Of a stretch of 64,000 nucleotides of DNA, positions 1 to 13,007 are shown one piece after another. Position 1 is the first letter of the stretch; every line of letters begins with the position of its first letter. The position numbers were made by a program, and so were the translations under genes. The stretch spans positions 3,895,541 through 3,959,540 of the forward strand of contig CM074804.1 of NCBI GenBank assembly GCA_037447605.1. Reading direction: 5' to 3'. Origin of the DNA: Zygnema circumcarinatum (lineage: Eukaryota > Streptophyta > Zygnematophyceae > Zygnematales > Zygnemataceae). Under the pieces are notes generated by a model, which did no database searches, was not told where the DNA came from, and saw only the letters and a program-made list of their open reading frames with translations.

Positions 1-236
1 GGGAGGGGGAGGGGGAGGGGGAGAGGGAGGGGGAGGAGGAGGGGGCTCTCTCTCCTCTTCTCTCTCCTCTGCTCTCTCCTCTAGTCTCTCTCTCCTCTGC
101 TCTCTCTCTCTCCTCTGCTCTCTCCTCTAGTCTCTCTCTCCTCTGCTCGTTCTCTCTCTCCTCTACTCTTCAAGAGAGAGAGCGAGAGAGAGAGAAAGAG
201 AGAGAGAGAGTCCTCTCTTCTCTGCTCTGCTCTCTC
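1..236. repeat. GGGAGG / CTCT low-complexity tract
   Basis: The first ~45 bases are G-rich (GGGAGG units). They are followed by pyrimidine-rich CTCTCCTCTG units and then a GAGA stretch. Open frames across it encode only Ser/Leu or Arg/Glu runs and are not genes. Confidence 0.9.
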
Positions 237-289
237 TTTGCGAATGTCTTTACGGACGTTGCGCTGATGTGTGAGAAGGAGAAAACAAG

Positions 290-412
290 TGGGGAATGTC
301 CAAAGTAGGGGGCGGGATATCCCAACATGGGAGGGGACGGAATAGCCAAAATAGGAGAGTGGGATTTCAAAAAACAGGGGCGGGATAACCAAAAAAAAAG
401 GGGGGGGGGGTA
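290..412. repeat. Degenerate 22-24 bp minisatellite
   Basis: About five imperfect units follow one another, each a G-rich half (GGGCGGGAT-like) then an A-rich half (CCAAAATAGG-like). They start near 290 and end in a poly-A/poly-G junction near 390-412. No coding signal is seen. Confidence 0.6.
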
Positions 413-454
413 TCGTTCTCCCATTTCGAGTTTCATTTTCTGGATTTGAGGGAC

Positions 455-550
455 TTTTTTGCTTTGTACCTTTTTGCACTTTTCTTGTACTGTTTTGTAC
501 TTGTGTTGTACTATACTTGTAATTTTTTGGAGCTTTGTTTGTACTTTGCA
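455..550. repeat. Short TTTTGTACTT-like tandem repeat
   Basis: A run of about nine ~10-bp units containing TTGTAC or TTGCAC with T-rich spacers. It is one of several GTAC-rich stretches in this window. It is not coding. Confidence 0.5.
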
Positions 551-1028
551 GTGAATGTATGTCTCATAGTAGCATTCAAATGTCATTTCTCATCTGCAAA
601 GCTCAGAGAACAAAAAAGGTCGAGAAAGCGAGCCATCCATACTTAGACGATCATGGCACGGCCTTGTGGCAAACTCAATGCCGCAGTTGTTCTCACATTA
701 TGGCTGACATGCCTAACGGCGCACGAAGCATGAGAGTTCGCCTCCTCCTTCCCCCCATGCTGCGACTCACAACAAACTACGGCTTCCACAGCCGCAAGCC
801 GAGCAAGGCCCACCCACTGCTCCAGGAACTGAACAAATGAAAATGCAACCCTCATGTCTCCAAAGGCAAATAGCAGACCGAGAGACCGTATTTCGTTTAA
901 AAAAAAAAAAAGAAGAAAAAAAAAGCCGTACGTCTGGAACCGCCATCCGTACGCCTTACAATAGGGACTTTTCTGAGTTTTCAGAATTTCCACTTTGACA
1001 ACGCCTGCCCGGGGGACCGGGGCTGCTT

Positions 1029-1051
1029 TGTACGGACATCGCGTCCGTACA
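1029..1051. promoter_or_regulatory. GTAC palindrome upstream of the SMP/C2 gene
   Basis: A perfect inverted repeat with 9-bp arms (TGTACGGAC and GTCCGTACA) and a 5-nt spacer. Other CGTACG and GTACGGTAC words lie at about 929, 947, 1140 and 1275. All are within 600 bp of the next gene's start. A promoter role is inferred from position only. Confidence 0.4.
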
Positions 1052-1497
1052 TGCCGCCCGGGCGCGGCCCAAAGCGACCGAGCCAAGCGGGCGGCGCGCC
1101 AGCTGGCGCTCGCACTTGCGGTCGCTGTCTGCACGCGCGCCGTACGCATGCTTGCAGGGGTGAGGGCCATTCGCGCGGCGACGCGTGGTAGAGACGGCGC
1201 GGCGCGGCGTTTCTGGGAGCCGGAGAAACCGCGCGGTTTTGGCGCGACGCGGTCCTTGTGCGTCTGCTGACTGTACGGTACGTCCTGAACCTCCAATGGC
1301 CAGCAGCCACGTATAATTTTAATAATAAATAATAATTGTACACGTGGCGAATGGCATTGGGATATGCTCGGCGAGAGCCGCGAGGGCCTTCGCTCTCTCC
1401 CTCCCTCCCTCTCCCTCCCTTCCCCTCCCTCCCCCTCCCTCTCTCTTCCTGCCCGACTGCCTGCAACGGCGGAGGGCGGAAGGCTGTGCCGGCGGCC

Positions 1498-4400
1498 ATG
1501 GCGTTCCTGATGTGGGCGGCGGTGGGCGCGGTGCTGGGCGTGTCCCTCTGCCTGGCGCTGCGCCTCTGCATGGCGCGCCGCAGCGCGCAGCGCCGCACTC
1601 TGGTGAGGGAGCCCGCCCCCTTGTCCCTCCCGCTTGCCCGCTTGGAGGGCGCCGCCTCTGCGCTCTCTGGCTCACGTACCCGCGTCCCGGCGGCCGCGGG
1701 GGGCTGCAGGCGGTGGACGTGGCGCGGCTGGCGCAGCTGAAGCTGGATGACGTGGAGCTCGTCTGCGGCTCCGAGATGCCAAGCTGGATCTCCTTCCCCG
1801 AGTTTGAGCGGGTCAGCTCTTAGTCCTCTCTCCCTCTCTCTCTCGCTTCCTCCTCTTGGATCATCTGCTGCATGGCGCTGCATTGTAGCGCCATGTCCGG
1901 GCCAGGAGGGTGGTGACGGTGGGCTGAGAGGGCGCAGACGCGGTGGATAAATATGCAACTTAAGGAGATCTGGCCATTTGTTAACAAGGTATGCAGGGCT
2001 ACGCTGCTCCTTCGCAGGCTGGCACGAGGAAGGAGGGAGAGAGGCAGAATGTGAGGTAGGGAGAAGTGTGAGAGGAAACTAGGGAAAGTGAGAGTGGATT
2101 CCGTTTAGTCTTTTATTCACAATGCCAACATTACGTGCATGGTCGTAAGTGTTCAAAGCAGCATTTCCGTGGGGGGCGGCTTCCAGGCAGCTTCCATGGT
2201 GATCAGGGAGAGCGTGGAGCCTGTGCTAGAGCAGTACCGACCTTTGGGAATATCCGCAATTAAGTTTTCCAAACTCACTCTCGGCGACATCTCACCGCAG
2301 ATTGGCGGTGAGCTCTATTCTCAACCAGGAGACATGAACCGCAGAATCAACAAAAGGCCTCATTCTCCTTGCTAGATTCGGCCTATAAACCTTCTCATTT
2401 GCTGTCCATTTCTGCAGCATTTCAGCAATGGGGTCAACAGAACGGATGTTTGAGAAGAGAGTGACATGTGTGGAGGAGAGTTGGGCAGGAATAAAAATAA
2501 GCAAAGAGAAGGCTTCGCAGCTGGTGCTGGAGGTGCAGCTGAAGTGGGGAGGGGAGCCTAAAATCGTCCTTGGAGTGTGGCCGGCTCTGTCTCCCGCTGC
2601 TCTCACGATTCAGGTGGGAGCCTTCCCTCTACCTCTCTCGTCTTTGAACTGAACGACAGGTCGTCAAGCGGGTCTTTCTCATCTCACCGCGCTATGCAGG
2701 AGGACCAACAGAATACGAGTGAGAATGGCTGGCAGAATTAGGGCGTGTGTGTTGTGAACCAAGGAAAAGGAACAGAGCCAGGTATCCCCGTGGCCTTGGT
2801 GGCCCAGCGAAAAGAAATCGTAAAAGTTTAAGTGAAAGTAAGATAAGGTGAGTCAAGAGGGCTTTCTATGAATCCCGCCCTGTCAGCGACTCGCTGATGG
2901 TGAGGACGCCGGCGAGCGGGGGGCTGGGGGGCAGGGCTGCAGCTCGCGGACTTACAAGTTTTTGCGACAGCCCGCATTGTTCTGGAAATGACCGGAAAAA
3001 TTCCTTGTGTTGCAGCACTGGTGGCAGCGCTGCTTGCAGAGGTTTGCTCGGAGCTCTCTCGCATTCAGTTTGAACGTGTCTCAAACAAATGTCAGTGCAG
3101 TTCATCAACTTCGATGAGAGGGGCGGCCGTTCTTGCTAACAAGTGGCGTTCTTTTGCAGCCGAAGCCAAAAATCAGCTATAAGCTGAAGCTGCTGGGAGG
3201 GAGCTTGGCGGCTATTCCGGGTCTCACGAGCTTGATCGAAGTGTGTTTTTTCTCTTTCTCTATTGTTCAATCTGTTTCTCAAGTTTTGCTTTCTTGAAGG
3301 GCTATACAAACCTTGCTCCAACAAAAGTTGAGTCCCAAGTTTGCATCTGTTGAAATGAACGCGGTGTGAGTTAGAAGGGAGGTAATACGCACCGCTTGTC
3401 GGGAAACGTGAAATCTCATTTGCGGATGGACACTCTGCTGATGTGATGCAGGAATTGGTGGAAAGTTCTGTTAACGATACAGTGGTGTGGCCGAAGCGTA
3501 TTGTGGTGCCCATAGTGCCTGGCTATCCCACAGAGTACTGCTCCTCCACTTTACCTCACTGCTGCTTCATTGCTGTGGAAAAAAAAGTGTTTCTTCAGCT
3601 CTTGCTAACAGTGGAAGTTGGGAGGAGGGTTCAGACATTTGGAGCTTCGCATTGAGGGCGCGCTCACCGTTGAGGTCGTGTGCGCGAATAAACTGAAAAA
3701 TTCGGACATTATTGGAAAGTCTGACCCCTATGTGACGCTCTGGACTCGGCCACTGTTCCGACAAAAAACTTCAGTTGTTGACAACGATCTCAACCCTGTG
3801 TGGAATGAAACGTTTGTGCTACAAGTGGAGGAGTTTTACAGCGCAGTGCTGGCAATCAAGGTAGGTTTTGAACCGCCAAGGCTGGGTGGGGGTTTTGCAG
3901 AGGAGAAAGGTAATGAATGGGCTGTTGAACATGCGGGTTTTGACAATTTGCGTATGGCAAGGGTTCGTAATGCGGGCGGAGTGTGGGACTCTTGCAGGTG
4001 CAGGACGAGAATAATCTGATGGACGTACTTTTAGGGTACGCGGAGTATACCTTGGACGAGTTGCCGGTCGACACAGTTGTGGAAAAAACCCTTTGGCTTC
4101 GCCCAGGCGTTCATGACGAGGATCATCCTCGGAACAGAGATATCGGCTGCGGCAGTATCACTCTCAAGGTATGCATGCTTGCATCAGCACATGCGAACCC
4201 CCACATGAAACACCTTCCCCAAACCCTAATTTATGCAGCCAACCTCCTCCTGACCCTACAACCCCCTCAACCCCTACCTCAAATCGCAAAACTCCTTACC
4301 CTCCCTCCTCCTCCCCCTCCAGATGAAGTACCACCCGTACACCCCCGAGGAGCAGGTGGCCGCCATGGCTGCGGATAAGCTCACACGGAAGGCACGCGAA

Positions 4401-4766
4401 GACGCGGGCGTGCTGGGCTCCGCTACGGCCACAGCCTCCGCCGTGGTGTCCTTTGGCGCGCGCGGTGTGGGCACAGCCGTCGGCGGTGTGGGCACAGTCG
4501 TGGGCGGCGTGGGCAGCGGCGTGGGCAGCGCCGCCAAGCTCGGCCTCGGCGGCCTCTCCTCGGTCGTCCGCTTCGGCGCGGCGGCCGCGAGGGGCCGCTC
4601 CGCGCCCCGCAAAGTGGCGGTATCACCGTCCGCGGCCGCGTCCCCCGCAGCGACCCCGCGGACCCTCGTGTCCCCCTCAGCAACTCCGCGGGCCCTCACC
4701 TCGTCGGGCACTCTCTCGGCCACCGCCTCGCCGCGCGCGGCAGCCATTGCTTCTCGCCACTCATAG
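1498..4766 (+). CDS. SMP-domain plus C2-domain membrane-contact protein (plant synaptotagmin / NTMC2 / E-Syt type)
   Basis: Likely an ER-anchored lipid-transfer tether at ER-plasma membrane contacts. Eleven exons can be joined in phase: 1498-1602, 1710-1811, 1938-1982, 2187-2307, 2426-2613, 2943-3041, 3160-3240, 3452-3534, 3635-3860, 3998-4168 and 4324-4766. Exon 1 encodes a hydrophobic N-terminal anchor with a following basic stretch. Exons 2-8 give an SMP (synaptotagmin-like mitochondrial lipid-binding) domain, with marks such as PSWISFPEFER, EIWPFVNK, LADLQVFATARI and KPKISYKLKLLGGSLAAIPG. Exons 9-10 give one C2 domain (GKSDPYVTLWTR, NDLNPVWNETF) with Asp residues suited to Ca2+ binding. 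Plant SYTs normally carry two C2 domains. Here the second is absent and replaced by a ~110-residue Gly/Val/Ala then Ser/Pro/Ala-rich tail. The start is the first Met of the anchor exon. Confidence 0.85.
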
Positions 4767-5614
4767 AAGGAGGGAGGGAGAGAGGAAGGGGGTTGAGGGG
4801 AGGGGAGGGGTTAGTTGGTTGGTGTTCGTTCAGTGGGGACTTGCATGGTGTGAGGGGGCTGCAGTTGGACGTGCATCCGTGGGGAGAAGGGAGGAGGAGA
4901 GGGGGAGTTAGGGGGGATGGCAGGGGGCACTCATTTGTTGGGTGCATTGGTATTGTTTCGCTGAGTATCTTAGTTTACGTTAAAAACGCGATCCCTTGTA
5001 GGAGTTGAGTTGGAATAGAGGATGGCGGCATAGTCGACTCTGGGAATGTGCTTTAGAGGGGAGCGTGGTATGGGCTGCTATCCTTGGTACCCTAATTGAA
5101 TTAGATAGCTTTATTTCTTGGAAAACTTTTGGCCGCCGTGATTGCAAAGACAAAGCCGATATGCACGAGTTTCATGATTGTTTTCCCTTTTTTTTTTCGC
5201 ACATCAATTCATTCATCCTTTTGAAAATCTCAAAGGAAGTCCAATGAATCAGTATATTTGCCTAGGATTTTACAGGGCAATGGAACCGACAACCAATATG
5301 AAGCTTTCCTAAGGACCAGGTCACGCCAAATCAGTTGTAAATTGATCCTCAACAAAAGAATCCTGCTTTCACAATTCTCAACCTACCACATGATTCAATC
5401 GTCAATGAGCATGTGCGCCTGTCAATCGCACGCCCCTCGTGTTCCTACTGTAAAGTGACCTACGATAAAAGTACAAACCTAGCCAAAACAGTGAAACGAA
5501 CGCCCTTACGACTGCCTTAATAGACATGACATTCAGCCCAAAAAAGCACCTACAAATCACCAACGATCGGCCTACAGCCCTTTACAGGGTTGCAGATGGA
5601 ACCCTAACCCTCAA
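4767..5614. other. Convergent intergenic spacer
   Basis: G-rich just after the upstream stop, then AT-richer. It separates the 3' ends of the SMP/C2 gene (+) and VPS53 (-) and must hold both polyadenylation regions. No gene or RNA is recognised in it. Confidence 0.6.
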
Positions 5615-8600
5615 CTAAGCGTTGAACAGCTTCCGCAGCGTCATGTCCTTCTTGGCCGCCCCTTCCTTGGCCGACTCCGCGAGGGCGAAGATGCGTTTGA
5701 GCGCCCCCGTGCCGGACACCGCCGCCGCCGCAGCCGCCGACTGCGCCATCGCGCCCCTCCCCAGAGCGGCGGCGCGGGCCATCATGGCCTCGCGGCTCGC
5801 GGCGGAGGCGAGCATGCCGGCGGCCGCCCCTCCTGCAGACTGCGGCAGGGAGCCCGCAGGAGAGGAGGAGGATGCTGCGGCTGCTGCTGCTTGGATCGCA
5901 GGAGCAGGAGCAGGGGCAGGAGAGCCCCCCCCCGAGGGGGACGCCATGGCAGGGCCACGGCGGTTGAGGTGATCGACCAGGGGCTGCTGCTCTGGTTTCT
6001 TCACACCCTGCACATTAGCAGGAGAGGATTGTCTCAGGTATAGCTCTAATACAGGCAAGTGAGGAAACGTGACAAGTTTGACAGAATTGCAGTGAGATAT
6101 TCGTTGGGAGTTGACGAGCCAAAGGGAGGGGATCCCTGACTCGCTTATGGCTGGGTACAGTTGAGGATTTCAGGGAGGGCTGCCTGCTCGCAGCAGCCGG
6201 CAGCAACAAGATGGCAGAAGCCACAGACTGAAATGGGCATGCAGTGAGGAGAAAGGTGCACCTTGAGATCTAAAATTCGTTGGAAATCGGCCACACTGCC
6301 TTCTGGTAGGAGCGCGCGATATGTGTCGGCTATGGCTTCCACAGGTGACAACATTACCTGCACACTCAATTGATGGATTGAAAGGAGGCGTGATTAGAAG
6401 CAGACTAAAAGTAGCTGAAAGCTGCAATCCGAAGGCCACTCTATAAAAAATGAAGGAGACAAACCTTCAGCAGCGCCTCTGCTTTACCCATTTCGCGTGC
6501 GACGTATTTGCTGTAAGCAGCAGGCACAGGCTGCAGCAAAGCAGGCCATGAAGGGAAAGCCGCCTAACCAGGTCAGGGCCTTGAAATATTCTCCAGTTAC
6601 TCACGTTCAATGGATCAATAGCAAATCAAGTTTTACAAGCCGAAAGTGGCATATTCACTGGACGCAAAGAAGCTGCGAATCTCAATTCATTCAGCACCAC
6701 TAACCAGCTTCTATATCTCTCGCAAATCTAACGCCCCAAATACTCATGATTCCGTTCCAATTGGCAAAAAATTTATTTCTGACCTGACCACCGAGAGATG
6801 GTATTTCCAGCAGGAGGGTCTTCACAGCGTGTGTATCGAGTAGCATCTGCATGCCGCCTTTCCTCCCATAAGGACCCTGCTAGCAGTGATGTGCCTGAAA
6901 CTTTAACTTGCCTATTCAAGTCACAGACTTCTCGCTGTAACGGAACCTCACCTGCTGTGCCCCTGTCCCTGATATGCGTTTGCATCTGAAGATGTTTGCA
7001 TGGAAGCGTGGAGCAAACGATGCAGCCAACTGCAAATCGCCAGATGGATAATAATTCGGCGATGAACAAACAATGTTAGAGCTTCAAACAAAATGCCACG
7101 AGACTTCTGGGAAAACAAGCAAGCCTTTCAAAGCTTCAAAAAGCAGGTTCCAAGGGTCATTTTAGTCCAGGGTAAAATGTCAGTAAAGTAAACCTGACTC
7201 TGACTGACACTTTGGTATTGCATATTAAAAAATAAAAAGGGGGGGAGGGAACGAGCACAACGGTGAATGTAAAACAAGCGGCCTTGAAAGCTTATCAGCT
7301 ACCCTTCTCAGCAGCAGCTGTGGGCTTGCCACTTCTTTGTGGCAATTCCACCTTGCTTTAAGCTCACCTTGTCCATGAAGAACTGGAAGTACAACGGAGA
7401 GAGCAGGGAGGCCACTGTTGGCACACTGCTCGACAGCACCGTGCTTATGTTGGTCACATACCTGCAAAGCAAGTAGCTCCATCTCAGACAACTGACAAAA
7501 CCAAAGACAGGTCCCACTTTTCTCTTGAGACTTCACTCAGAATTCTGTACACTGAGCCAGCTCAAGCTGCTATTGCCAGGCAACCATACAGCCCAGGTAG
7601 AGAGTACAGTCAAATCACTGCCCACACGCTGCGGGTCTCAAGTGAACAGAACGCACTCTGACTGGTCTCCCACACTCTCCATTGTCGCCCACAACATGCG
7701 GGTCATGCCTGCAAGCTCAACGTCCAGCTTCGTCTCCATACCCAGAACAAGCACTGACAAGGCACGAGTAATCACTCCTGAAAACTCATCCTGCATTCCG
7801 TCCCACCCGTTGCCAGCTGAGAATTCCTTTCATGCTATCATGAGTTGTGGGAGTGACAGTTGACTGATGATTGTTGTGATTGCATTTAACGGCTACCACG
7901 CAATGGCTGACAATTGTGCACTCTCCCACACCTCTGCTTGAGAGCCAATCAAGCTTTCCAGCCAGCAGAGAAAAAGATGATGAGAAGAGGTCCTTCATCA
8001 CCTGCTCCTCAGTCATATCCACGCTGTCTGCAAATTGCGGATTTATTCTGCTTTGTATACTCTCAGCGAGCTGTGCTGCCTGCACCCCCTCAATCAGTTC
8101 CCTAGACAATAATAAGTCCGTGCAGCAGGTTCAGTTGCCCGGGCTATCTCCAATGAGGAGACTCACACAGAGGGAGATGTTGGGCCAGATCTCACCGTTT
8201 CGTGACAGTACTCCGCTGTATTCACGATGCAGCACACCACACGCTCATCCTTCTCCGTCGTCTGCCATCCCCAACAGCAGTAAGGACGTAGGTTGCAAGG
8301 ACTTAAGAGCAAACTGAAGTGGGGAGACTTTCAACCACAACTTGCCATTTGATGCAGGTTAGCTTTCAATCGCTACACTTAACAGATCTCGGTAACAGCC
8401 CGGCCTATCATAGCCGAGCAGGTGTAGAGCAGCTTGCCCGAGCTCACCTTCACTTGCCACTCATTTCCAGTGGCTGCCGCCACCAGGCCCTGTCCGGGCT
8501 TTGGCAGTCTCGCACTAAGTTTGTTTGCATAAGATCGCAGCACTTGTTGGAAAACCTGCATAGATAAACATAGCCCCATGCGACGATAAAAACCCAAAGC

Positions 8601-11600
8601 TTGGAATCGTACGGAGAGGACCTTTGATTTGCAGAAGGTAGACGAAAGGCAATCTGATGCTCATTAAAGCACGGGAGTTAAGAAAGGTACCTTATAGAGG
8701 TTGAAAAGTGTTTGGTTACGAGAAAGCTGACTGCAGCGGTTGAAACTCTTTCGGATTCGCAAAAACATCTGCAATGCAACGACGCGTCATATTCAAGTTA
8801 GCGCAATGCAGGGATGGAATACGAGAACTTCCATGAGGACAGTCCGCATTTGTGGGTCGTTACCTGCGTGCTGCTGCTTAGAATGTTGGTTTGACTGCCC
8901 TCCTCCACTTCCCAGCTCTCCTCCTGCCAGCACTCACTCCAACAATTTCCAACCCTCAGAAATGTCCAACAATTAACTTTGCAGCTGACATCACATCAAA
9001 AGCAGCTTCGAATGTTGAGACGCCCACCAGAACAAGCTTGTCAACCGCATCTATGAGGGTCCTTTCTTCAAGGTTCACATACACCCCGAGGTGCGGCTCA
9101 AAGCAAGAAGAGATGGTTCCTTTGAAACTGAAGGACGCCTGTGCCTGCTTGAACAAATATACCAATAGCGTCAGCTGGCTACCTTCACATGTTCTAGAAC
9201 GAATATTGGTAAAGGCGACGAAAAAATCCGCAGTGGACGTTCAGACCTTGCAAGAAGCTAAGCAAACCGACGCGTGGCACCCTGAAAAGCAGGACAGATA
9301 CTTTTGAGATTTTCAGAACAAGAAGGAATATGTGATATGGAGACACATCTTTCTAAATATATGTACAAGAAGCAACATATGTTGCAGCTACCGAAAAGCA
9401 GTACAACAGTAAAACAGTACATACCGATGCAGAGAGTGCACTTTTGCTGTCATCGTCTCCTTCGCCGTCCTGAACCAATACCAGTATCTTAAATTCAGCA
9501 GTTGCAGCAAGATGCGACTCTACAGCTCCACCAAGGTAACTCACGTCTCACATACTGAGACTACAAGGAAAGGACAGGCTGCAGAGCATAGAAAGAGAAA
9601 CCACACTTACTTTCGGAGGACGTTGTTTCAAATATTTAGCTCGCACAGCCTTCGCCTCTGCGCGCTCATCGTCACCCTCCTGATTTCCCTCCAGCGAAAC
9701 CTCCTGTCCCGAGTCCTTCGGACCTCCAAAGCGCTCTTCCAGATCATCTTCAAACTCAAGCGTGCGTTCAAGGGCCTGAAAACATAGTCGTAGGAGAACT
9801 ATGAGAACATGCATAGTTCAACTCCTGTTCACCTCCAGAGAGAGGGAGTACTGTTCAGAAGGAAATATCCAGAGCAACAACAGCGTGAACCAACCTGCAG
9901 CAGTATTGCCACGTCAGGCTTCTCCTTTGCTCCATCCAAAATCTCCGCCAGCTGTGCTCTGCATGTGACATTCAAGCCGTTAGAATGGCTCTCATCTGAC
10001 GTAAAACTGTTGAATACATGCAAACCTCTCTACGGAGGCAGAGTTTCCCTTCGATCCACTTTTGAAACCCTGCTGCTGCAATTTCTTTTTTGGAAAAGCC
10101 TAAGATTCAGAAAGGAAACAGTGTCGATGTATCCAAAACTCAAGTTGGCGGGAGCTGCCTTTGTTCACTTCTCACTTTTTAATCATCAATAACGAGCATC
10201 TGCCTTGGTCATGGTATATTATTGAACACCTTGAACATAGGCTCAACTTTCAACTGTGTTATAAGTGATCTGAAAAGCTTTGCTCTTTGGCAACAAGACT
10301 CTTTTTACGGGAAAAAGTAGTGAAAGCACAAAAAGTAAATGGTGAGATTGATACGGCTACTCACTTGGTGATTCTGCAGAACTGCATGCAGAGGAGATAC
10401 GGCACCCTCCAGCTGCTTGGAAACAAGCGCCAAACCTCTTCATTCACTTTAAGCTGCCGCTTGATCCACGCATAACGCCGTTCCGCTTTCTCCAACTTTG
10501 CAACCTCTGTAGCATCAGCAATTCTGAAATTCAGTACGACAAGAGTGGCCTTGTCTTCAAACTCAAAATTCATTCTGCCATCTGAGGACAACGCTCCTCA
10601 AATACAATAAGATAGAGCGTACCAGTTCCCTGAAATATTTGTTGATATGCTGCAAGCTCGCGACTACAGACATTTCGTAAGAGCTCTTCTCGCACAGGTG
10701 GTTCGAGAGCCTCCACTACAAGGCAGGCATCAGCCAACTGCTGCATGAGCTGTCCGTTGTCCTTCAGACCCGCCGTCCCTAAGCTGCAAACGAATACTAA
10801 GACGCCTGAGCATGCGGTAACATTGTCCGGTTGAAAAATACACGAGCTGCTAAAAAACCACTTTCTATGCTTGTTCAATTCCATCAGGGTGCACGTGAAT
10901 CACCTAGTCCACAACAAAACTATGAAACATATTTATAGGCGCTCCTAGACATCTCAGTGGAATGCAAACCTTGAGAAGTCGGAGAAGATGTGTGATCTCA
11001 AAGTTGCTTTAATATTGTGAAACTTGTCTCGGAGTTCACTGATCTTAGGGATGTCACTGTAGGCTTCAAAGTGGCCACACAGCTGTGTAACAGCCTGCAA
11101 TGACCCACATTAAACATTGAGCTCAATGTCAGGGAATGAACTCTCAGAATGCTTTGAACGACAACAAAATAGCTTCACAGCCAGTGCTTACCTCTAACTG
11201 TCCTGCAGCATCTCGATACTGCCGATCAGCAGCGAGCTTCTGCAGTCGTTCTACTGCCAAAACTGCTCCCTTGCAATCCACATGCAAGGCAGATTCGATT
11301 AATATTTTCAGCGAGACAAAGCCCTAGCAGAATTGACGATTGCTGTCAATAGAAACACTAGTTATCGACAAAGGAGTTGGCGTGATGTTTACTTACCCAG
11401 CATAGCAAGGCGATTCAGGGCGGTAATAGTGGTAGTAATGTGCTTCTTTGCAAAGTCCAGCTTTTTGATATCCCGACAAATTTCTTGAACCATAACTTCA
11501 CTCTGCTCTGCCTTAGATTTGATTTCGTAAATTTTGGAAGAAAGTTCCTGCATAAAGCCTCCATATTCGAATAGCAGGTTTTCACATGAACCTTTTAAGG

Positions 11601-12344
11601 CGCGCCTCATCGCATTATTCCTTGCAACAGCAATTCGTAGAGTAAACCTACATCACATGGAGGGGACAAGCCCTCGCTCACCTCAATTGCATTCATAGCT
11701 GCTGATAAGTCCTCCTTTGCCTTTGAACCAGATGAACTCTGCAAGGATCAGGACCCCGTCTCATACTCGGAACTTCAGCAAGCTAAAGGGAAGCAGTTCC
11801 GACATTGATGGCCTTCATTGCCTATCAATAACCCTATAAAGACGCAAGGAATATGACAAGCTATGGATGACTTACTTGCTGCCGCACTGCATAGAGTATC
11901 TCAGCGTCAACTCGCCGTATCCTGTTACGAAGCTTCTGAATAAGGGGGTCTACACTCACGAGTGATGCCTCTGCATCCATTCCCGCACATTGCAATGCAG
12001 CCTAAACACTCCGTTCACCAAACGTGTTTCTGCAAGTCCCTGATATTCTATCGCGCGGATCAAAAAACCTACATTGAAACTTTTTGTATGATGCTGCCTT
12101 CGTACTGTCCTCAGGGGAAGAATTTATTCCAGCTTGCCGCTGCAGATTAAAAAAAAGAAATTGGAAAGTATTGTGAACCTGTTGGAAAGATCTGGTTGAT
12201 GAATTCCACAGTTTTGAAGTTGGTTTGGTTCAACGGAGAAGCCATGGCCTGCTCTTCCGCCATAGCAGGTTGTGTATTGTCGGCTCCACTGCCCGCCCCC
12301 TCCCCCGTTGCTGCGTTACCGGAAGAGGCCGCAATCACTGCCAT
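5615..12344 (-). CDS. VPS53: VPS53, subunit of GARP/EARP tethering complexes
   Basis: VPS53 is a shared subunit of GARP and EARP, which tether endosome-derived vesicles at the trans-Golgi and recycling endosomes. About 17 or more short exons on the minus strand follow the family order. Exon 1 (12344-12179) ends in the motif [14 protein letters not shown]. The exon near 11965-11880 has [18 protein letters not shown]. The 11600-11395 exon has the coiled coil with [20 protein letters not shown]. At 10500-10380 lies [19 protein letters not shown], then [20 protein letters not shown] near 9960. [20 protein letters not shown] is near 9090. [20 protein letters not shown] is near 7990. The C-terminus (from about 5990) is an unusual Ala/Ser/Pro-rich linker ending [10 protein letters not shown]. 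Start chosen: the Met at 12344, in frame with the homology. Upstream in-frame codons run into low complexity, and a 5'UTR intron acceptor is possible just before it. Confidence 0.85.
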
Positions 12345-13007
12345 GGCCGCGATGCTTTGCGGATCTGTGAAAGGAGAAACCTGCCCTCCCCCTCGCGCTA
12401 CCTGCCCGTCTACTCTCCTCCCTCCTCCCTCACCCTCCCCTCGCCCGCGGTCACCCTCCCTTTTCCCCTCCTCCCCTTTTCCTTCTCGCTCTATTCTTCC
12501 CCCCCTCCCTTCCTTCCCTCCTCCTTTCCCTCCTCCCTTCCTTCCCTCCCTCCCGCCCTCCCTCCTTCCTTCCGCCCCGCGCCCCCCGAGCGCCACGTGG
12601 GATCCTGCAAGTCGTGCACGTGGCAGCCCCAACCAGCTCCCCCTGCCAGCGTGGCGCTGCCCGGAAGCGGCGCTCCTTTCCGTACGCCCTCCGCCCGCCG
12701 CTCCATGTCGTGACGACAACGCAACGCCGCGTCATAGAACTCCATTCGTACACTGCTACAGTGTTACTGTACAGTACTGTACAGTAATGTAATACCTTAC
12801 GGTACGGCACATTTACTGCTTGCATCTCTGTTGACAGGTCCGCCACGTGGCGCTGCGCAGGCCGTTGACGCGGCGGAATCGGACGGCGGGCTGAGCGCCA
12901 CGTGGCTGCTTCTCCTACCGCCATGTGGCTAGTCCGGCCAGCCGCGGCCCGCGGCCCGCGGCCCTCTCCAAGGAGGCGGGCGAAGCCTGTGATGCCCCGG
13001 CGCGACC
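12345..13007. promoter_or_regulatory. Divergent VPS53 / Hsp33 promoter with G-boxes and a 24-bp palindrome
   Basis: This is the space between two oppositely oriented starts. It holds CACGTG cores at 12594-12599, 12617-12622, 12844-12849 and 12899-12904. A fifth, at 13017-13022, falls just inside the proposed Hsp33 start. Several sit in the extended form CCACGTGGC, the plant G-box/ABRE type bound by bZIP or bHLH factors. A perfect 24-bp palindrome built of GTAC-centred ACTGT words lies at 12764-12787, followed by TTACGGTACGGCAC near 12797-12811. A C/T-rich tract fills 12378-12575. Function is inferred. Confidence 0.6.

Noticed and set aside
643-1958. Overlapping long minus frames before the first gene
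   Set aside because: They are GC-driven shadows, partly antisense to the first exons of the SMP gene, with Arg/Pro-biased composition.
2660-2719. Candidate extra exon in the SMP gene
   Set aside because: It is open and bordered by AG/GT, but joining 2613 directly to 2943 restores the continuous family motif in phase.
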